Shown piece by piece: positions 7,515 to 13,640 of a DNA stretch of 13,992 nt. Origin of the DNA: an uncultured Collinsella sp. (GTDB lineage Bacteria > Actinomycetota > Coriobacteriia > Coriobacteriales > Coriobacteriaceae); assembly GCA_902491415.1 (NCBI GenBank), contig CABUHP010000022.1, positions 1 to 13,992 on the forward strand, written 5' to 3'. The notes beneath the pieces were generated by a model. That model did not search any database. It saw nothing but the letters and a program-made list of their open reading frames with translations, and was not told where the DNA came from. Position numbers and translations under genes: made by a program. Each line of letters begins with the position of its first letter. Positions within the stretch are counted from its first letter, which is position 1.

Positions 7515-8456
7515 AGCGAGGGCCGTACGGATGGATGGGTCGCTGAGAGCCTCGCGGAGCCAGGGGGCCAGCTGCTCGGGGTGACCCTGCAGGTAGCCGT
7601 CGAGCTCGGACGGAGCCACGCGACGCACTTCCGAGATCTCCTCTTGGTTGATATGCAGCTCGCCCGGCTCAACATGGGCAAGGTAGACCTCGCACCATTC
7701 GCACTCGCAGCGACCGTCGCCGTGGTCCTCGCGGTACACCACGTGTCCGAGGTGCTTGAGCTGATCGGGCTCGCGCGTAATGCCGAGCTCTTCGTTGATG
7801 CGGCGCGCCGTGGCGGCCGCGACGTCTTCCCCGGGGAGCGGATGGCCGGCGCAGCTATCGGCCAGCACCCCGCCCCACAGGCGCTTGAGCGGACTGCGGC
7901 GACAGAGCAGCAGGCGCGCGTCTTCGCCCCGGCCCTCGACCAAAAGCGTCAGAAATGCCTGATGCAGGATGCCCTCACCAGCATGGGCCTCGATGCGGTC
8001 GACGGGGCCAAGCGCCTCGCCGGTCGCAGCATCGACCGCCACGACCTCGGCGCCCGCACCGCCCTCATCCCAGCCGGCGCGCAGAATGCGGGCTGCGGCT
8101 TCCTCGAGCGCGGCGATGAGCTCCTTGGTGGTGTCGAGCACGCGCTGCAGGTCGTCACCGCTCGCTTGTTCAACATGAAAACCCGTGCTTGCAACTACCG
8201 GCACGCCAAAGCGCGTGGCCAGCGCCGCCGCGATATCGTGCGCCGGGATCTCGTCTCGATGGCACGGAACGGCCAGGATGCTCACCGTTGCCGTACGGCC
8301 GGGCTCGGGGCGCGGAATGGCCTGCGCCGTGGCGCCCAGGTGCGCAAACTCCGGCGAGCAGGCGTACACCGCCATGCCTCGCGGCGTCACCGTCAGCTGG
8401 GCCTCGAGCGCAAACTTGCCCTCGCCCACTGCAACCTTTGTCGTGTGCATACCCAT
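7509..8456 (-). CDS. Fusion of LpdD-like prenyl-FMN chaperone domain and NUDIX/isopentenyl-diphosphate isomerase-type domain
   Basis: A 315-residue cytosolic protein with two joined domains. Residues about 5-125 match my memory of the LpdD-like family linked to prenyl-FMN decarboxylases: FAHLGATA (37-44), SILAVPCHRDE (59-69), then VPVVASTGFHVEQAS (85-99). Residues about 135-315 align along their length with type 1 IPP isomerase (E. coli Idi). His158, His165, His205, Glu251 and Glu253 sit at the metal-ligand positions, Tyr241 matches Tyr104 and Trp299 the C-terminal Trp. The catalytic Cys67 position is Ala203, with a Cys just before it (Cys202). The Nudix box (204-226) has RRINEE, closer to hydrolases than Idi usually is. 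It may isomerise IPP to DMAPP, or cleave DMAPP to the monophosphate used by UbiX. I chose the ATG at 8454-8456 for its AGGAG 5 bases upstream. Met315 and the stop lie in a palindrome. Confidence 0.85.
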   Translation of the reverse strand: MGMHTTKVAVGEGKFALEAQLTVTPRGMAVYACSPEFAHLGATAQAIPRPEPGRTATVSILAVPCHRDEIPAHDIAAALATRFGVPVVASTGFHVEQASGDDLQRVLDTTKELIAALEEAAARILRAGWDEGGAGAEVVAVDAATGEALGPVDRIEAHAGEGILHQAFLTLLVEGRGEDARLLLCRRSPLKRLWGGVLADSCAGHPLPGEDVAAATARRINEELGITREPDQLKHLGHVVYREDHGDGRCECEWCEVYLAHVEPGELHINQEEISEVRRVAPSELDGYLQGHPEQLAPWLREALSDPSIRTALAM

Positions 8457-8490
8457 GGGATCTCCTGCCGCCCGCGATGTACCTGAGACC

Positions 8491-8523
8491 ATCTTCGCCT
8501 GTATTGCGACTATACAGGCAAGC
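8491..8523 (-). promoter_or_regulatory. Dyad-containing promoter candidate for the fusion gene
   Basis: GCCTGTAT-TGCGACT-ATACAGGC (8497-8519) is a perfect 8-bp-arm dyad. On the minus strand TTGCCT (8521-8516) and GAAGAT (8496-8491) could be -35 and -10 with a 19-bp spacer holding the dyad, as in MerR promoters. A conventional alternative is TTGTCA (8537-8532), inside the palindrome, with TATAGT (8514-8509) and a 17-bp spacer, in which case the dyad would overlap the -10 as an operator. Either gives a leader of about 30-50 bases. Confidence 0.55.
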
Positions 8524-8528
8524 CCTCC

Positions 8529-8559
8529 ATGTGACAAAGGGACTGCCCCTTTGTCACAT
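8529..8559. repeat. 31-bp palindrome, copy 4 (promoter-region copy)
   Basis: ATGTGACAAAGGGAC-T-GCCCC...: 15-base arms with one mismatch. This is the only family copy not next to a gene end; it lies between the divergent fusion gene and MFS gene and contains a good -35 hexamer (TTGTCA) for the former. Confidence 0.93.
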
Positions 8560-8617
8560 TCTGTTAGAGTTGCAGGAAGTGAATCCCGCTTATTCATGCG
8601 ACATTGGAGTGACAACC

Positions 8618-9871
8618 TTGACCGCCGCAACCACGCCTAAAAGTAAGCCAACCGCCGCCGCGCTCTCCCCCGCGCGCACCAAGCTCTGCCTGGCGCTGCT
8701 CGTGCTGTTGGGATTCTCGCTCGGCTGCTCCGAGTTCGTGGTCATCGGCATCGAAAGCGACTTGGCAACGGAACTCGGCATATCACTTGCCACTGCGGGC
8801 CAGCTCATCAGCGTGTTTGCGCTCGTCTACGCTATCGCGACGCCGGTGCTCGCGCTCAGCACGGGGCGATTCCGCCGCTACCAGCTGCTCGTGTGCTATA
8901 GCGTCGTCTTTGTGCTCGGCAACCTGGTCATGGCGTTGGCTCCCAACTTCCAGGTGCTGTTTATCTCACGCATTGTCCTGGGCTCTGTCTCGGGTGCGCT
9001 GCTCGCCGTGGGCGTGACGTACATCCCTGAGCTGCTATCCCCGCAGCAAACCTCACTTGCCATCTCGGTCGTGTACGGCGCGTTTTCCGTGGCGATGGTC
9101 TTTGTGACCTCGATTGGCAAGTTTGTGGCCGACACACTCGATTGGCACGTGGCCATGTACGGCACGCTGACCTTTGCCGTTTTGATCTGTAGCGCGCTCG
9201 TGGCGTTTATGCCTCGCGCCGGGCAGACCGATGAGCCCGCCACCTTCCGCGAGCAGGCGGGGCTACTACGCGAGCCGAGTATCATCACCGGCATGCTCAT
9301 CTTCTTGTTTGGCGTGGGCTCGGTCTACGTATTCTACGGCTACGTGACGCCTTATCTGGAGCAGGTGCTGGGCATGGATACCGTTCAGGCGAGCACCACA
9401 CTTATGGCCTATGGCGTGTTCTGCCTGATCTCGAACATCCTGGGCGGATGGATCGATGCGCGTTTTGGCATGAAGGCGCTGCTGGTTACGTTTGTGCTGC
9501 AGGCGGCGGCACTGCTCGGGCTGTTTGCCGTGGGCGCCGCCATGCCGCTCGCGCTGGTCTTTGTCTTTAGCCTGGCGATGCTCATGTACCTGTTCTCGGT
9601 GTCGTGCATCACGCACTTTATGGACGTGGCACGCAGCCGCCATCCCAAGTCGATGGTACTCGCAAGTTCGGTTGAGCCCATGGCGTTTAACGTCGGCATC
9701 TCGTTTGGCACCGCAGTGGGCGGCGCCGTGGTAAGCGGAGTTGGCATTGCATATGTAGGCGCGGTCGGTGCCGTGTTCTCGCTTGTGGCCTGGGCGCTCA
9801 CGCTGGTGACGATTAAGTTGGCTCGCTGGGAGCGCCGTCGTCAATCAGCACAGCCCCGGATGCAGGCATAG
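8618..9871 (+). CDS. MFS transporter, DHA1-type efflux permease
   Basis: A 417-residue inner-membrane protein with about 12 hydrophobic helices, the standard size for the major facilitator superfamily. It begins like AraJ/SotB/Cmr-type exporters: SEFVVIGIESDLATELGISLATAGQL in helix 1 and the first loop. STGRFRRYQL marks the conserved loop after helix 2, and GGWIDARFGMKALLV its counterpart after helix 8. These proteins export sugars, drugs or purines in exchange for protons. No Met codon lies at the expected start. I chose TTG at 8618-8620 because GGAG stands 8 bases before it; the GTG at 8609 overlaps that site. The gene diverges from the fusion gene across a shared palindrome and dyad region. 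Export of a decarboxylation product such as pyrogallol or catechol is possible but speculative; the ligand cannot be read from sequence. Confidence 0.88.
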   Translation: MTAATTPKSKPTAAALSPARTKLCLALLVLLGFSLGCSEFVVIGIESDLATELGISLATAGQLISVFALVYAIATPVLALSTGRFRRYQLLVCYSVVFVLGNLVMALAPNFQVLFISRIVLGSVSGALLAVGVTYIPELLSPQQTSLAISVVYGAFSVAMVFVTSIGKFVADTLDWHVAMYGTLTFAVLICSALVAFMPRAGQTDEPATFREQAGLLREPSIITGMLIFLFGVGSVYVFYGYVTPYLEQVLGMDTVQASTTLMAYGVFCLISNILGGWIDARFGMKALLVTFVLQAAALLGLFAVGAAMPLALVFVFSLAMLMYLFSVSCITHFMDVARSRHPKSMVLASSVEPMAFNVGISFGTAVGGAVVSGVGIAYVGAVGAVFSLVAWALTLVTIKLARWERRRQSAQPRMQA

Positions 9872-9917
9872 GGGCGAACATAGCCCAAGGTGGCGAGCAA
9901 CCGGTGAAAACCGTCCC

Positions 9918-9932
9918 ATACGAGTAGTGTTT
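9918..9932. repeat. 15-base motif shared, inverted, with 3534-3548
   Basis: ATACGAGTAGTGTTT on the + strand here is found exactly on the minus strand at 3548-3534, just past ubiX. Both copies lie in short intergenic spaces after a transporter or enzyme gene and before a new gene on the same strand. The function is unknown. Confidence 0.6.
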
Positions 9933-9956
9933 ATCCGCCTGCAAGCTCCAGCAGTG

Positions 9957-10053
9957 CAATTTCGTGTACTTCAGATACACACTTTTCCACTATTTCGTGT
10001 ATTCCAAGTACATGAAATCGTACTAAACTATGTATCTGAAGTACACGAAATTG
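9957..10053 (+). promoter_or_regulatory. Three 33-bp-phased operator-like sites before the first DUF4143 ATPase gene
   Basis: The middle site (9992-10018) is an imperfect palindrome ATTTCGTGTA-N7-TACATGAAAT. A left site begins ATTTCGTGTACTTCAGATAC at 9959 and a right site is the same sequence inverted, ending at 10051. The site centres are 9972, 10005 and 10038, exactly 33 bp apart. The outer two make a perfect 23-base inverted repeat (9957-9979 and 10031-10053). The block ends 13 bases before the ATPase start, so it probably controls that gene. Confidence 0.75.
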
Positions 10054-10066
10054 GAAAGGCGGCCCC

Positions 10067-11437
10067 ATGCGCAGATCAATCGAATCCGTTATCGAATCAT
10101 GGGCGACAAAGGACGCGTCGCGCCCCATCCTCATCCGTGGTGCGCGACGCGTAGGCAAAACGTACGTTGCCGAGGAAATCGGCAGACGAATCGCCGGCGA
10201 TGCGTTTGTCAAACTCGACTTTCAGACCGATCTTGAGCTGATCGCTCCGCTGTTCGACTGTCCCACCGACGACGTTGACGCCATCGTGGCGCGAATCTCA
10301 GACTATAAACGCACCCCCATTCGCAAAGAAACCGCCTTCATCCTGTTTGACGAGGTGCAGCTCTGCGAACGGGCGCTCAACTCGCTTCGCTTTTTTTCGG
10401 GTTCGGGCTGGCGCATATGCGCGACCGGCAGTCAGCTCGGCGTCGCCACGCGCAAGCGCAAGTTGCCTTTTCCCAGCGGCGTTCGTCAAGAGACCATGCA
10501 TCCTATGTCGTTCGAGGAGTTTCTCTGGGCGCTCGACGAGGAGCAGATGGCCAATGCCATTCGTACCCACGCCGGCACGCTCGAGACCTACGCCGCGCAC
10601 CAAGCCGCGCTCAGCCTGTTTCATCGATACCAGATCGTGGGCGGCATGCCCGCCGCCGTCAACGCATATCGCAAGACGTTATCCATCGAGGATGCGCGCG
10701 TCGAGCAGCGCGAAATCGACGAGACCTATACCGCCGATATGACCGACCCCGAAAACGGGATCAGCGGCGTGGCGGCGCGCAAGGTCTGGCGCTCCATTCC
10801 GTCCCAGCTGCTGAGATCGTCCACAAAAAAATTCAAGTACTCCGAGGTCGAACGCGGAGGCCGTCGCGCCAAGCTTATCGAGCCGCTCGACTGGCTCGAA
10901 GGCGCCGGCATCATATCGGTCAACAACCTGACCGAAGGCATCGAGCCTCCCCTCGTTCCCTTCGACGACGAAGATGGAAGTTTCTTTAAGGTCTATCTTC
11001 TCGATACCGGCCTCATGTTCTACAAACTCGGCATCAACCCGCGGCTCTGGCTCGACCTCAAAGAGGATTCCGCCATAGCGCTATCTTCCGACTTCCGAGG
11101 CGCCCTGGCGGAAAACTCGGTCATGCAAGCATTTTCGGGCAATAGCTTGCAGACGTATTACTGGGTGCCGCCGTCGTCTTGGAAGACGACCGGCGAGCTC
11201 GATTTTTTACTTCAGACCGACCGTATGGAAATTGTGCCCGTCGAAGTAAAGTCCGCACGTAACGTGCGCGCGAGAACCCTCGGGTCGTTTATGGACAAAG
11301 CCCGATCGCCATATGCCTACATTTTGTCCGAGAACAATTTTTCCCGCAGCGAAACCGATGACGGGCGCGAGCTGCGCCACCTCCCCTTGTACGCAGCGGG
11401 CTTTATTGGAGCAAACTGCCTCAAGAGCAGTCTGTAA
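10067..11437 (+). CDS. AAA ATPase with C-terminal DUF4143 domain
   Basis: A 456-residue ATP-binding protein of the AAA_14/DUF4143 group. The Walker A motif is GARRVGKT (25-32), Walker B is FILFDEVQ (91-98, Asp95-Glu96) and a sensor-1-like ATGS is at 119-122. The second half has a winged-helix-like part (about 200-300) and a restriction-endonuclease-like C-terminus with GELDF (Asp379) and VPVEVKSA (Glu393, Lys395). This Asp...Glu-X-Lys pattern fits the PD-(D/E)XK fold noted in the family, though nuclease activity is unproven. The biological role of these common, often solitary ATPases is not established. AAAGG lies 7 bases before the ATG. Three 33-bp-phased repeats stand just upstream, and the phosphatase gene follows after 33 bases, so the two may be co-transcribed. 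A second, diverged family member lies at 12095-13456. Confidence 0.92.
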   Translation: MRRSIESVIESWATKDASRPILIRGARRVGKTYVAEEIGRRIAGDAFVKLDFQTDLELIAPLFDCPTDDVDAIVARISDYKRTPIRKETAFILFDEVQLCERALNSLRFFSGSGWRICATGSQLGVATRKRKLPFPSGVRQETMHPMSFEEFLWALDEEQMANAIRTHAGTLETYAAHQAALSLFHRYQIVGGMPAAVNAYRKTLSIEDARVEQREIDETYTADMTDPENGISGVAARKVWRSIPSQLLRSSTKKFKYSEVERGGRRAKLIEPLDWLEGAGIISVNNLTEGIEPPLVPFDDEDGSFFKVYLLDTGLMFYKLGINPRLWLDLKEDSAIALSSDFRGALAENSVMQAFSGNSLQTYYWVPPSSWKTTGELDFLLQTDRMEIVPVEVKSARNVRARTLGSFMDKARSPYAYILSENNFSRSETDDGRELRHLPLYAAGFIGANCLKSSL

Positions 11438-11470
11438 GCCCTGCGCGACCGCCTAGAAAGGAAGCCGCTC

Positions 11471-11917
11471 ATGCAACGCATTCTTTTTATCTGCTATGGA
11501 AATATCTGTCGCTCGACGATGGCTGAGTCGGTGTTTACCGAGCTCGTGCGCCGCGCTGGGCGCGAGGCGGAGTTTGTCATTGATTCCGCCGCGACCTCGA
11601 CCGAGGAGATCGGCAACCCGCCACATCACGGTACCGTTGCCAAGCTACGCGAGGTCGGGATTCCCGTCGTCGCACATCGTGCACGTCAGGTGCGTCGCGC
11701 GGAGTATGGCGACTGGGACCACATTGTCTATATGGACGACGAGAACGCCCGCGGCCTGTACCGAATTTTTGGGAAGGACCCCGATGGCAAGATCTCGCGC
11801 CTGCTCGATTGGACCGATCGCCCCGGCGACGTGGCCGATCCCTGGTACACCGGCAATTTCGATGCCACGTACCGCGACGTGCTCGACGGCTGCGCGGCGA
11901 TGCTCGAGCAACTGTAG
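11471..11917 (+). CDS. Low-molecular-weight protein tyrosine phosphatase
   Basis: A 148-residue cytosolic phosphatase of the usual length for the family. It removes phosphate from protein tyrosine through a Cys-phosphate intermediate. The N-terminal P-loop reads CYGNICRST: Cys8 is the nucleophile and Arg14 binds phosphate, in the C-X5-R form. The acid loop DPWYTG (123-128) supplies Asp123 as general acid. The middle part (ATSTEEIGNPPHHGT, then HRARQV) also fits. AAAGGAAG lies 6 bases before the ATG. The gene follows the ATPase by 33 bases and ends in a convergent intergenic space with a long inverted repeat. In actinobacteria such enzymes can oppose tyrosine kinases of polysaccharide synthesis, but no kinase is present here; in this fold arsenate reductase is the usual alternative, and the DPWY loop argues for the phosphatase. 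Confidence 0.95.
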   Translation: MQRILFICYGNICRSTMAESVFTELVRRAGREAEFVIDSAATSTEEIGNPPHHGTVAKLREVGIPVVAHRARQVRRAEYGDWDHIVYMDDENARGLYRIFGKDPDGKISRLLDWTDRPGDVADPWYTGNFDATYRDVLDGCAAMLEQL

Positions 11918-11954
11918 GTTCGCGGGCGTACGAACCGCGCCATCGGCATACATC

Positions 11955-12047
11955 GAGCGTGGATTTTCTCCCACTTTGAGCGTTCAAGCGCGCTCTAAAC
12001 GGGAGAAAATCCTCGCGCGTTATCTTTGAGGGAGAAAATCCACGCTC
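11955..12047. terminator. Long inverted repeat between convergent genes, probable bidirectional terminator
   Basis: GAGCGTGGATTTTCTCCC (11955-11972) is the exact reverse complement of 12030-12047, an 18-bp stem. A third partial copy, GGGAGAAAATCC, lies inside at 12001-12012 and can pair with 11961-11972 instead. The repeat follows the phosphatase stop by 37 bases and the second ATPase stop by about 48 in the other direction. No long T-run follows on either strand, so the terminator role is inferred from position. Confidence 0.6.
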
Positions 12048-12051
12048 ATGA

Positions 12052-12082
12052 ATGTGGCAAAGGGACTGCCCCTTTGCCACAT
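12052..12082. repeat. 31-bp palindrome, copy 5, with compensated arm changes
   Basis: ATGTGGCAAAGGGAC-T-GCCCC... ending TTGCCACAT. Relative to the other copies, A becomes G in the left arm and T becomes C at the matching place in the right arm, so pairing is kept. One mismatch remains near the centre. It lies 12 bases past the stop of the second ATPase gene. Confidence 0.93.
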
Positions 12083-12094
12083 CCGGGACCGGCC

Positions 12095-13456
12095 CTAGAC
12101 CGGCTTGACCTCCAGCTTTATCCCCTTGGCACAGGAGTCGCCCAAAACATCCGAAAGGGCCCAGGTCGCATATAGCGGCAAATAGAGAACCGCTCCGTTG
12201 CGCTCAACGTTGCCTCTCGAGAAAACAATCCCAAGCCTTACGCCATATTCAGCCGTATCAAGCACATGACCGAGCGCGGCGTGCGCGTGGTAATAGGAGC
12301 CCGATTTAACCTCGATCGGAACAGCCGTCCCATCCGGTCCATCGACCACAAAGTCCACTTCACCGCGCTTTTTTGTCTGATAGTAGTAAAGCTGGCGATT
12401 TTGGGCAGCCAGCTGTTGGGCCACCACGTTTTCGTAAATGCCGCCCAGATTGGGCTCCTTGCTATCAAGATACGCCGCTTGGGCGACTCCAACGGGGTAG
12501 CGCGCCATCAACATGCCCGTATCCGATTGATATAGCTTGAACTGCGATGGCCGTGCCGTCTTGAGCAGGGGCGATTTTGGCTCGGTTACGATATCGGCTT
12601 TGAGAGCAACGCCGGCATCGACAAGCCATACAAAATCTCGCTGATACTTCTCGTAGTGCGCCTTAGGGTCAATGGAATTGAGCACGAAGCGCTTGTTTTC
12701 GCCCTCGAGCATAATAGGGAGCTGATCGTAGATGCTCTGCACCTGAAGGGCTCGCCCGCTTGCATACTTGGAGATATCCCGCCGGTACTGTTCGTTGAGC
12801 TCTGACTGTAGCTGACGAACAGAGGCAAGGTCGCCCCGCGTGTCAAGGAAACGCTGCACGACCTCTGGCATTCCGCCGACAACGGTATAGGTCCTGAAGT
12901 TTGCCATCATCGCGTCATGAATGTAATCAGGAATGGGCCTCTCGCTGATACACGCGTCGTGTATCGTTTGGCGAGCTCCCTCGCTCACCCCGATCGCCCA
13001 GCAAAACTCCTCAAAATCGAGCGGGAACATCCTAAGCTCGTGAACATATCCCACGGGATAGGACCTAACGCCCTTGAACTGGGTCCCGAGCATTGACCCC
13101 GAAAACGCCCAGTGGCACCTCCCGTCCTCAACAAGGAACTTTGCCATCGTCATGATGTCGGGGGCCTCTTGGACCTCATCGATAAACACGAGCGTTTTGC
13201 CTGGTGCAATCGACTTTCCCGAAAGAAGCGTCACCCTGCTGATGAAATCATCGGCATCCCGCGCCTCGAGAAGAGCATCTTTTGCCTGGCGATTTTCCAT
13301 GAGGTTAAGCTCGATGTAGGTTGCATGGTTGGCTTTGCCAAATGCGCGAATCGAATGGCTTTTGCCGATCTGGCGAGAACCCGTAATGAATAAGGCCTTT
13401 TGCTCGGCAGACTTCAGCCAACGCTCCAGCTCTGCCGCTATTTTCCTGCGCAGCAT
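12095..13456 (-). CDS. AAA ATPase with C-terminal DUF4143 domain (second, diverged member)
   Basis: A 453-residue member of the same ATPase group as the gene at 10067, but so diverged that only motifs match. Walker A is GSRQIGKS (26-33), Walker B is LVFIDEVQ (89-96) and FSGS (118-121) is the sensor-like strand. FPLDFEEFCWA (144-154) and VVGGMPEVVQ (192-201) are typical of the family. The C-terminus has RGEVDFVVD (Asp368) and VPIEVKSG (Glu382, Lys384), again a PD-(D/E)XK-like pattern. I chose the ATG at 13454-13456 because AGGGGAG stands 5 bases before it; an in-frame ATG at 13477 would add seven residues that encode this ribosome site, and it lies inside the first upstream repeat. The coding region looks less GC-rich than its neighbours, which could mean recent transfer; this was not computed. 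The role is unknown. Confidence 0.92.
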   Translation of the reverse strand: MLRRKIAAELERWLKSAEQKALFITGSRQIGKSHSIRAFGKANHATYIELNLMENRQAKDALLEARDADDFISRVTLLSGKSIAPGKTLVFIDEVQEAPDIMTMAKFLVEDGRCHWAFSGSMLGTQFKGVRSYPVGYVHELRMFPLDFEEFCWAIGVSEGARQTIHDACISERPIPDYIHDAMMANFRTYTVVGGMPEVVQRFLDTRGDLASVRQLQSELNEQYRRDISKYASGRALQVQSIYDQLPIMLEGENKRFVLNSIDPKAHYEKYQRDFVWLVDAGVALKADIVTEPKSPLLKTARPSQFKLYQSDTGMLMARYPVGVAQAAYLDSKEPNLGGIYENVVAQQLAAQNRQLYYYQTKKRGEVDFVVDGPDGTAVPIEVKSGSYYHAHAALGHVLDTAEYGVRLGIVFSRGNVERNGAVLYLPLYATWALSDVLGDSCAKGIKLEVKPV

Positions 13457-13474
13457 AGGCTCTCCCCTCAGCGT

Positions 13475-13563
13475 CATCGAATGAAATGCAAAGTTTTATA
13501 CGCTTGATTATCGATGAAATGCAGAATTTTTAGAACCTAAAATCGGATGAAACGCAGAGATTT
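13475..13563 (-). promoter_or_regulatory. Three 33-bp-phased direct repeats before the second DUF4143 ATPase gene
   Basis: Three imperfect copies of ATCGRATGAAAYGCARA lie at about 13475-13493, 13510-13530 and 13542-13563. Their shared ATGAAA hexamers begin at 13481, 13514 and 13547, exactly 33 bp apart. The block ends about 18 bases before the ATPase start. The sequence is unlike the sites before the first ATPase gene, but number, spacing and placement agree. Confidence 0.72.
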
Positions 13564-13600
13564 GAGATTATAAGCAAAAAAGAAGGGGCACCACCGGCGA

Positions 13601-13631
13601 ATGTGACAAAGGGGCTGTCCCTTTGTCACAT
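13601..13631. repeat. 31-bp palindrome, copy 6
   Basis: ATGTGACAAAGGGGC-T-GTCCC...: 15-base arms with one mismatch that would be a wobble pair in RNA. It lies 9 bases past the stop of the TIGR04076-type gene. Confidence 0.93.
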
Positions 13632-13640
13632 TGCGCTCGG

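Noticed and set aside
8189..8617. An N-terminal extension of the MFS protein to 8189
   Set aside because: The extra residues are antisense to the fusion gene and pass through the palindrome; the MFS fold begins after 8618, where a ribosome site fits a TTG start.
12095..13456. A restriction or toxin-antitoxin system formed by the DUF4143 ATPases
   Set aside because: The C-terminal Asp...Glu-X-Lys pattern is suggestive, but there is no methylase, specificity subunit or small antitoxin gene next to either ATPase.
563..13631. Short peptides reading CDKGTVPLSH or similar in many frames
   Set aside because: These are only translations of the 31-bp palindrome and its flanks, not proteins.
563..13631. 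A CRISPR array made of the repeated palindromes
   Set aside because: The copies are 1-5 kb apart with genes between them, and no cas gene is present.
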